DNA of 64,000 nucleotides, taken from Caulobacter flavus (GTDB lineage: Bacteria > Pseudomonadota > Alphaproteobacteria > Caulobacterales > Caulobacteraceae). Location of the stretch: the NCBI RefSeq assembly GCF_003722335.1, contig NZ_CP026100.1:3322001-3386000 (forward strand). Reading direction: 5' to 3'. The position numbers were made by a program, and so were the translations under genes. The notes under the pieces are model-generated. The model had not been told where the DNA came from, ran no database searches, and saw nothing but the letters and a program-made list of their open reading frames with translations. Shown piece by piece: positions 58,776 through 64,000 of the stretch; the stretch's first letter is position 1; each line of letters starts with the position of its first letter.

Positions 58776-59414
58776 TTAACCCTTGCGGGCGAGGGTCGAG
58801 CCGGCTTCGCCGATGGACTTGATCGAGTTGTTCAGGGCCTGGCTGACCATGTTCATCTCCTGGCCCAGGGCCTGGATCTCGGCGGTCAGCTGGCCGTACT
58901 TGGAGTCCTTGGAGTCCAGGCCGCCCAGCTCGTCGGTCTTGGCCTTCATCTGACCCATCTTGCCGTCCATCACCTTGCCCAGCGCCTTGGCGAGAGCGAC
59001 CAGGAAGCTGTCGCCCTTGGTCGACTTGCCTTCGCCGCCGTCGCGGACACTTTCCAGGATCGAGTTGGTCCAGCTCTGGGCCACGTCCTCGGCGGTGCGC
59101 TGCAGGTCGCCCTGCTCGGCCGGGCTGAAGCCGAAGGTGTCGGCGGCGCCCTGGACCGCTTCGGTCAGGCTCTGGGCCGCGCCGCCCGGATTGCCGGTGG
59201 CGGCCTGGAAGACGCCCTGGGCCAGGTCGATCACGCCCTGCGGCAGGCCCAGCTGCTGACCGACCTGCTGGATCACCTGGCTGGCGACCGAGCTGATGAT
59301 CTGCTGGAAGATCGACTGGAAGGCCAGCGAGGTGCCGCCGGTGAGCGCCGCCAGGGCGACGGTGCTGAACAGGCTGCCGATGTTGAGACCGCCGCCGCTG
59401 AAGATGCCGGACAT
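58776..59414 (-). CDS. Putative secreted T3SS filament/translocator protein
   Basis: A 212-residue protein without signal peptide: Gly/Ser-rich start (SGIFSGGGLNIGSLFSTVALAAL), hydrophobic segments, a long Gln/Ala-rich helix (IISSVASQVIQQVGQQLG), and a C-terminal amphipathic helix (GQEMNMVSQALNNSIKSIGEA) like the coiled-coil end of EspA/SseB filament or needle-type proteins. No firm family match. Its position after sctU and the FliO-like gene, with an island palindrome about 111 bases upstream and a strong terminator behind, suits an abundant secreted structural protein. Confidence 0.6.
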   Translation of the reverse strand: MSGIFSGGGLNIGSLFSTVALAALTGGTSLAFQSIFQQIISSVASQVIQQVGQQLGLPQGVIDLAQGVFQAATGNPGGAAQSLTEAVQGAADTFGFSPAEQGDLQRTAEDVAQSWTNSILESVRDGGEGKSTKGDSFLVALAKALGKVMDGKMGQMKAKTDELGGLDSKDSKYGQLTAEIQALGQEMNMVSQALNNSIKSIGEAGSTLARKG

Positions 59415-59507
59415 GTTTCGAACTCCGCGATTTTGAAATCTGTCGTCCTCGGTCCCGCGTTCATCGCTGCGACCTGACGACGCAAGACAACCATTCCGGG
59501 TCGATCG

Positions 59508-59879
59508 TCAGTAGTCGGGTCGTTCCCTAGCTAGGGTTTTCCCTATCAGCCGGCGCATGGCGGCCGAGGGCTGGGCCGCGCGCATGCGGGCCTCGTCGGC
59601 GGCGCGGGCCTCGGCGGCGATCTCCTCGGGGCTGCGCGTGCGGCGGTCCAGCACGGTGATCTGGCCGGCGGTCACGCCCAGCAGGAAAACCTCGTCGCGA
59701 TAGGCCACCAGGGTCAGCCGCTCGCGCTGGCCCACGGGCAGGGCCCGCAGGTAGCGGATCTGGTCGTCGCTGGCGGGGCCCGCCTGCACCCGCTTGAGCA
59801 GCTTCAGCGAGAAGAACGCCAGGCCAAGCACGATGGCCAGGGCGATGGCGACGGTCAGCAGGTCGAGGATGGCGCTCAC
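59508..59879 (-). CDS. FliO-like membrane protein of the T3SS cluster
   Basis: A 123-residue protein with one N-terminal helix (ILDLLTVAIALAIVLGLAFFS) and the FliO-type domain (RYLRALPVGQRERLTLVAYRDEVFLLGVTAGQITVLD) that helps assemble FliP in flagella. Starts GTG 59879, 18 bases after the sctU stop. Standard injectisomes lack FliO, so this is unusual. The remaining export-gate genes (sctR, S, T) are not in the window. The island palindrome overlaps its 3' end. Confidence 0.8.
   Translation of the reverse strand: MSAILDLLTVAIALAIVLGLAFFSLKLLKRVQAGPASDDQIRYLRALPVGQRERLTLVAYRDEVFLLGVTAGQITVLDRRTRSPEEIAAEARAADEARMRAAQPSAAMRRLIGKTLARERPDY
59525..59546 (-). promoter_or_regulatory. Island palindrome upstream of the filament gene
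   Basis: CCCTAGCTAGGG followed by TTTT and CCCTAT: full form of the element with one mismatch in the last half-site. It lies 111 bases upstream of the start at 59414, within the end of the FliO-like gene. Confidence 0.6.
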
Positions 59880-59897
59880 GAAGGCTCCGTCTGGCGG

Positions 59898-61040
59898 CTA
59901 GGGCAGGGGCGGGAAGCTGGGTCCGGCCGGCGGCGCGTCGTCGGAGCCGCTCCTGGCGGCCGCCTCGGCGGCGGCCTGGGACTGCTCGTCCTTCAGCCGA
60001 CGGGCCCACAGGATCACCTCGGCCACGGCGGCGAACAGGTCCTGGGGCACTATGTCGTCGATGGCGGCCTTGTCGCGCAGCGCGCGGGCCAGCTCGACGT
60101 TGCGGATGATCGGCACGCCGGCCTCCTCGGCCGCCTCGCGCATGGTCTGGGCGATCGGGCCCTCGCCCTTGCCCAGCAGCACCGGGGCGGCGTGCTCGGC
60201 CGGGTCGTAGGCCAGGGCGCAGGCGATGTGAGTAGGGTTGACCACCAGCACCGAGGCGTCGCGCGCGGCCTGGGCGGCGTTCTGCTGCGCCCATTCCTGG
60301 TGCAGCTGGCGCCGGTGGGCCTTCACGTGCGGATCGCCCTCGGAATCCTTCATCTCCTGGCGGATGTCGCGCCGGCTCATCCGCATCTTCTTGGTGAAGC
60401 TGTGGCGCTGGTAGGCCAGGTCCAGCAGCGACACGAACACGAACAGCAGCACCGTCCCCGCCAGCAGCTTGAACGTCAGCCCGCCATAGGCCGACAGCGC
60501 GCCGTCGGCCTCGCCGGCGGGCAGGGCCATCAGCTTGTCGAACGACAGCGCCACGACGATCCAGGTGAACACGCCCAGCAACAGGGTCTTGGCCAGCGAC
60601 TTGGCCACCTCGAACAGGTTGTCGAGGCTGAACATGCGCTTGAGCCCCTCGCCGGGGTTCATGTGCGACATCTTCGGGCTCATCTTCTCGAAGGTGAAGA
60701 CCGGCCCGACCTGGCCGAATTCCGCCAGCATGCCGAAGATCGCCACGGGCACGAAGGTGATCGCTGTCAGCAGCACGAAGGCCTTGCCGGCGGCCGCGCC
60801 GGCGATGGGCCAGGCCTCGGCGAACGGCCGGTCCATGACCGCGAACACCTCGTCGAACAGGCCCCCCAGGCGGTCGAAGGCGTAGCCCGCCGTCATCGCG
60901 CCCAGCAGCAGCCAGACGCCCAGCACGGCGGTCGAGGTCAGGTCCTTGGATTTCGGAACGTCGCCCTTCTTGCGGGCGTCCGACAGCCGCTTGGGTGTCG
61001 GCTTCTCCGTCTTGTCCCCGCCGTCGTTCTTTTCAGCCAT
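59898..61040 (-). CDS. sctU: T3SS export-gate protein SctU (FlhB/YscU type)
   Basis: A 380-residue inner-membrane protein. The start AEKNDGGDKTEKPTPKRLSDARKKG and four membrane helices (about residues 35-215) are typical, and the cytoplasmic domain carries the self-cleaving NPTH motif (LVVNPTHIACAL). It switches substrate class during secretion. The family covers both flagellar and injectisome forms; the SctV neighbour points to a non-flagellar system. A 60-residue acidic/Ala tail extends past the usual end. Confidence 0.92.
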   Translation of the reverse strand: MAEKNDGGDKTEKPTPKRLSDARKKGDVPKSKDLTSTAVLGVWLLLGAMTAGYAFDRLGGLFDEVFAVMDRPFAEAWPIAGAAAGKAFVLLTAITFVPVAIFGMLAEFGQVGPVFTFEKMSPKMSHMNPGEGLKRMFSLDNLFEVAKSLAKTLLLGVFTWIVVALSFDKLMALPAGEADGALSAYGGLTFKLLAGTVLLFVFVSLLDLAYQRHSFTKKMRMSRRDIRQEMKDSEGDPHVKAHRRQLHQEWAQQNAAQAARDASVLVVNPTHIACALAYDPAEHAAPVLLGKGEGPIAQTMREAAEEAGVPIIRNVELARALRDKAAIDDIVPQDLFAAVAEVILWARRLKDEQSQAAAEAAARSGSDDAPPAGPSFPPLP

Positions 61041-61301
61041 AGCGTGTGTTCGAGCGCGATCGCGAAAGATGTCGGACGTTCGCCGACCGGTGAGATGCCG
61101 ACAATGGCGTCAATCATGGCTAAAAAGCGGCGAGCTTAGCCATAGTAGTAGTTAAGCTGAGCCATAGAATTTGTTGTCTGGTAAGCAGTATACTGAGTAT
61201 GAAAATTGTTTTAACTCCGAGGTTGACAGGATTGATGCGCCAAAGTTAGCTTTTGAATGGGTAGTATGCACAGGCGGGGCGCTGCATAGAGGGATAAATT
61301 T
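61041..61301. other. Divergent gap between sctU and the lytic transglycosylase
   Basis: 260 bases without a gene. AT content rises clearly from about 61130 into the start of the next gene. Two copies of AGCCATAG at 61137-61144 and 61161-61168 form a direct repeat, a possible regulator site. No island palindrome is seen here. Confidence 0.4.
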
Positions 61302-62003
61302 ATGCGCAAGTTCCGCGTAGTGGCGTCGAGCGTGTGTTTAGTCTTATTTTCTTCAAGTCCAGTGTTCGCATATGAATGCGTGACTGCCGACGGCTTGAAG
61401 TTCAGCAGCGCTCTCCCGATCAATGAAAAGTTTTCGCTGGCGCGCATAGATTGCGTTGAGGAAACACAACCGACAGGGGTGTCGGAACAGCTCCGTCTCT
61501 ATGACGGCCCCCAGGTGGCGACCGCCGTTATCTCGGCTGGACGTGTCGCGTCGGCGCCGGTCGTCATCGCCAGGGGCGCCCGCGGGCCGGCCCTCTACGC
61601 GCCGCTGGTGGCCGCCGCCGGCCGCGACTTCGACATCGATCCGGACCTGCTGCAGGCGGTCATGCACGTGGAATCGCGGGCCAATCCGGGGGCGATCTCC
61701 CCCAAGGGCGCCCGGGGCCTGATGCAGATCATGCCGGCCACCGCCAAGCGCTTCGGGGTGCGCGATCCGGCGGTCGAGCTGGGCGACCCGATGGTCAACA
61801 TCCGCACCGGCGCGGCCTATCTGAAGACCCTCCAGGGCCACTTCGGCAACGACCTGGAACTGGTGCTGGCGGCCTACAACGCCGGCGAGGGGGCCGTCAT
61901 GAAGTACGGCCGCAAGATCCCGCCCTACCGCGAGACGCAAGGCTACGTCGCCAGCGTCCTCGACCGATACCGCGGCCTGGTTTCAGCGCGCGGCGGCTTC
62001 TGA
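61302..62003 (+). CDS. Lytic transglycosylase (T3SS-associated, IagB/HpaH-like role)
   Basis: A 233-residue exported enzyme. Signal peptide (VVASSVCLVLFSSSPVFA), a variable linker, then an SLT domain with catalytic Glu in AVMHVESRANPGAISPKGARG, LMQIMPATAKRFG and LVLAAYNAGEGAVMKYG. It opens peptidoglycan for passage of the secretion apparatus. The first 60 codons are AT-rich, unlike the GC-rich SLT part, suggesting a chimeric gene. It lies 13 bases upstream of sctV. Confidence 0.9.
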   Translation: MRKFRVVASSVCLVLFSSSPVFAYECVTADGLKFSSALPINEKFSLARIDCVEETQPTGVSEQLRLYDGPQVATAVISAGRVASAPVVIARGARGPALYAPLVAAAGRDFDIDPDLLQAVMHVESRANPGAISPKGARGLMQIMPATAKRFGVRDPAVELGDPMVNIRTGAAYLKTLQGHFGNDLELVLAAYNAGEGAVMKYGRKIPPYRETQGYVASVLDRYRGLVSARGGF

Positions 62004-62016
62004 GGACCCATCTCCC

Positions 62017-64000
62017 ATGAGCGTCGAAGGCTATCTCAAGCGCCTGCAAAGGCGGCCGCGCCAGGGCGTCATGGCGCGCTTCAGCGACCTGTTCCTGGTG
62101 GCGGGCGTCGTGGCGATCGTCGCCCTGATGATCCTGCCGCTCCCGGCCCTGGCGCTCGACGCGCTGGTGGCGGTCAACATCTGCTTCGGCGTGATGCTGC
62201 TGCTGATCGCGATCTACATCTCGACGATCGTCGAGTTCTCGGTGTTCCCGAGTCTCCTGCTGATCACCACGCTCTACCGGCTGGCCCTGTCGATCGCCAC
62301 GACCCGGATGATCCTGATCGAGGGTCACGCCGGGCACATCATCGACACCTTCGGCACGATGGTCGCCGGCGGCAATCTGGTGGTCGGCCTGGTGGTGTTC
62401 CTGATCATCACCGTCGTGCAGTTCATCGTCATCGCCAAGGGCGCCGAGCGGGTCGCCGAGGTGGCCGCGCGCTTCAGCCTCGACGCCATGCCGGGCAAGC
62501 AGCTGTCGATCGACAGCGACCTGCGCTCGGGCATGATCGACAAGGACGAGGCCAAGCGCCGCCGGCGCGTGCTGGAGATGGAGAGCAAGCTCCACGGCAG
62601 CCTCGACGGCGCGATGAAGTTCGTCAAAGGCGACGCCATCGCCAGCATCATCATCGTGGTGATCAACCTGCTGGGCGGCCTGGCCATAGGCATGCTGCAA
62701 CAGGGCCTCGACTTCGGCTCGGCGATCCATAAGTACTCGATCCTGACCATCGGCGACGGCATGGTCACCCAGATCCCGGCGCTGCTGGGCGCCATGGCCG
62801 CCGGCCTGATCGTCACCCGCACGACCGACGAGGACAGCGAGACCCACCTGGGCGACGCCATGCGCCGGCAGTTCGCGGCCAAGCCCCGGGTGTTCCTGGT
62901 GGCGGGCGGCATCTGCTGGCTGATGGCCCTGGTGCCCGGCTTCCCGGTCGTGGTGTTCCTGCTGCTGGGCGGCGTGGCCATCGTCACCGGCGCCCTGGTC
63001 GACGCCGACATGCGCGCCCGCCTGACCCGCAAGATCGCCCCGGCCCGCGCCGCCGCCGAAGAGGCCAAGGCCTCGCCGGCCGCCGCCCGCACCAAGATCA
63101 CAGAGGCCCAGCCTGTCGTGCCGCTGCTGCTCGAGCTCGACGGCGAGGGCGTGCGCCGCCACGAGGCCGCCGTCATGACCCGGGGCCTGGAGGAGGTGTT
63201 GGAGGAGTTCGAGCTGCGCCTGGGCGTGGCCCTGCCGCGCGCATCGTTCCACTACGGCGAGAACGGCGGCGCGCCCCGCTGGCGGCTGCTGGCCTTCGAG
63301 GCCCCGATCGGCGCCGGCGAGCTGGCCCATCCGGCCGACCTGTCGGAGCTGCAGGACGCCGTGCGCCAGGCCCTGCGCCGCAACGCCGGCCTGTTCGTCG
63401 GCATCCAGGAGGCCAGCAACCTGCTGACCCGCGCCGGCTCGGAATATCCCGAGGTGGTCAAGGAAGCCGCCCGCGCCCTGCCTCTGGCCCGCATCGCCGA
63501 GGTCATGCGCCGCCTGGCCGAGGAGGAGGTGCCGCTGCGCAACCAGCGCGACATCCTCGAGGCCCTGGCCGACGCCGGCCAGCGCGAGAAGGATCCGCTG
63601 GCGCTGACCGAGTTCGCCCGCGTCGCCCTGCGCCGCCAGATCAGCCACCGTTACGCCCCCGACGGCGCGCTGAAGGCCGTGGTGCTGGAGCCGGCCCTGG
63701 AGCAGCACCTGCGCGAGTCGATCCGCACCGGCGGCGGCGCCCAGCAGCTGGCGCTGGATCCCGAGATGAGCCGCCGGGTCACCGACGCCCTGCTGGCCAA
63801 GGTCGACGAGACCGGCGCTGGCGTCGTCCTGGCCGCCATCGACCTGCGCCGGCACGTGCGCAAGCTGATCGAGGCCCGCGCCTTCGACCTGGGCGTCCTG
63901 TCCTTCCACGAACTGCTGCCGACCCTGCGGCTGGACGTGGCCGGCCGCGTGGCCTTCCCGCGCGAGCCCCTCACCGTTGTGCCCAACGATCCCGACCCGC
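62017..64000 (+). CDS. sctV: T3SS export-gate protein SctV (LcrD/InvA type), 3' end cut by window edge
   Basis: An open frame from ATG 62017 to the window end encodes 661 residues of the FHIPEP family. Eight membrane helices in the first 340 residues include LLLITTLYRLALSIATTRMI; FSLDAMPGKQLSIDSDL and MKFVKGDAIASIIIVVINLL are hallmark cytoplasmic-loop motifs. Similarity in these parts is to injectisome SctV rather than FlhA, judged by recognition. The nine-subunit cytoplasmic domain binds chaperone-substrate pairs. Only a few tens of residues appear to be missing. Confidence 0.93.
   Translation, partial: MSVEGYLKRLQRRPRQGVMARFSDLFLVAGVVAIVALMILPLPALALDALVAVNICFGVMLLLIAIYISTIVEFSVFPSLLLITTLYRLALSIATTRMILIEGHAGHIIDTFGTMVAGGNLVVGLVVFLIITVVQFIVIAKGAERVAEVAARFSLDAMPGKQLSIDSDLRSGMIDKDEAKRRRRVLEMESKLHGSLDGAMKFVKGDAIASIIIVVINLLGGLAIGMLQQGLDFGSAIHKYSILTIGDGMVTQIPALLGAMAAGLIVTRTTDEDSETHLGDAMRRQFAAKPRVFLVAGGICWLMALVPGFPVVVFLLLGGVAIVTGALVDADMRARLTRKIAPARAAAEEAKASPAAARTKITEAQPVVPLLLELDGEGVRRHEAAVMTRGLEEVLEEFELRLGVALPRASFHYGENGGAPRWRLLAFEAPIGAGELAHPADLSELQDAVRQALRRNAGLFVGIQEASNLLTRAGSEYPEVVKEAARALPLARIAEVMRRLAEEEVPLRNQRDILEALADAGQREKDPLALTEFARVALRRQISHRYAPDGALKAVVLEPALEQHLRESIRTGGGAQQLALDPEMSRRVTDALLAKVDETGAGVVLAAIDLRRHVRKLIEARAFDLGVLSFHELLPTLRLDVAGRVAFPREPLTVVPNDPDP

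Noticed and set aside
1..64000. tRNA, rRNA, CRISPR array, integrase or insertion sequence
   Set aside because: Read through both strands without finding a cloverleaf, direct-repeat array, transposase or recombinase motif.

Overview
The window is high-GC alphaproteobacterial chromosome, most likely from a Caulobacter or close relative. The evidence is the alphaproteobacterial LexA box (GTTC-N7-GTTC) ahead of imuA and dinB, several GGAAC-N16-CGTT promoters of the EcfG/sigma-T general stress type, the imuA-imuB-dnaE2 cassette, and an alphaproteobacterial trb gene order. The species is an inference. I found no rRNA, tRNA, CRISPR array, integrase or transposase.

Layout. 0-15 kb: an OhrR-like MarR regulator, a hybrid histidine kinase, small stress-type genes, a ClpP-like protein, a Crp/Fnr regulator, a small heat-shock protein, a frameshifted 3-methyladenine glycosylase, a sugar-kinase-fold repair enzyme (NnrD) and a methyltransferase. 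15-20 kb: a compact cyanophycin operon (small protein, cphA synthetase, isoaspartyl peptidase, cphB cyanophycinase) behind a perfect EcfG-type promoter. 20.3-29.5 kb: a tightly overlapping trbBCDEJKLFGI-DUF2274 type IV secretion cluster without coupling protein or relaxase. 29.9-32.4 kb: AT-rich foreign genes (an Imm11-like orphan, a secreted protein) and ardA. 32.4-45.8 kb: a DNA repair and mutagenesis block (dinB, xthA, alkB, dnaE2-imuB-imuA, ku) with two LexA boxes, interspersed with small stress genes and a HisKA_2 kinase. 46.4-64 kb: a BCCT transporter, then an island with parts of a non-flagellar type III secretion system (sctU, a FliO-like protein, a lytic transglycosylase, sctV running off the end) and at least three toxin-like genes.

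The most interesting system is that last island. A class 3 lipase is paired with an exported ankyrin protein, a DNA/RNA nuclease with a cytosolic YezG-type protein, and a LysM peptidoglycan hydrolase with a lipoprotein. The location predicted for each candidate immunity protein matches the compartment its partner toxin would attack, which suggests antibacterial rather than anti-eukaryotic effectors. A shared palindromic element (CTAGGG-N4-CCCTAG, twice extended to CCCTAGCTAGGG) lies upstream of the toxin genes and of a putative secreted filament gene, tying toxins and secretion genes into one regulon.

A second theme is the general stress response. Perfect GGAAC-N16-CGTT promoters precede the Crp/Fnr gene, the methyltransferase, the cyanophycin operon and a small structured RNA next to the HisKA_2 kinase. 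A second copy of that RNA, with the same hairpin GGTCAAATCCCCTTTGAC at the same distance from a GGAAC element, lies near 3.9 kb.
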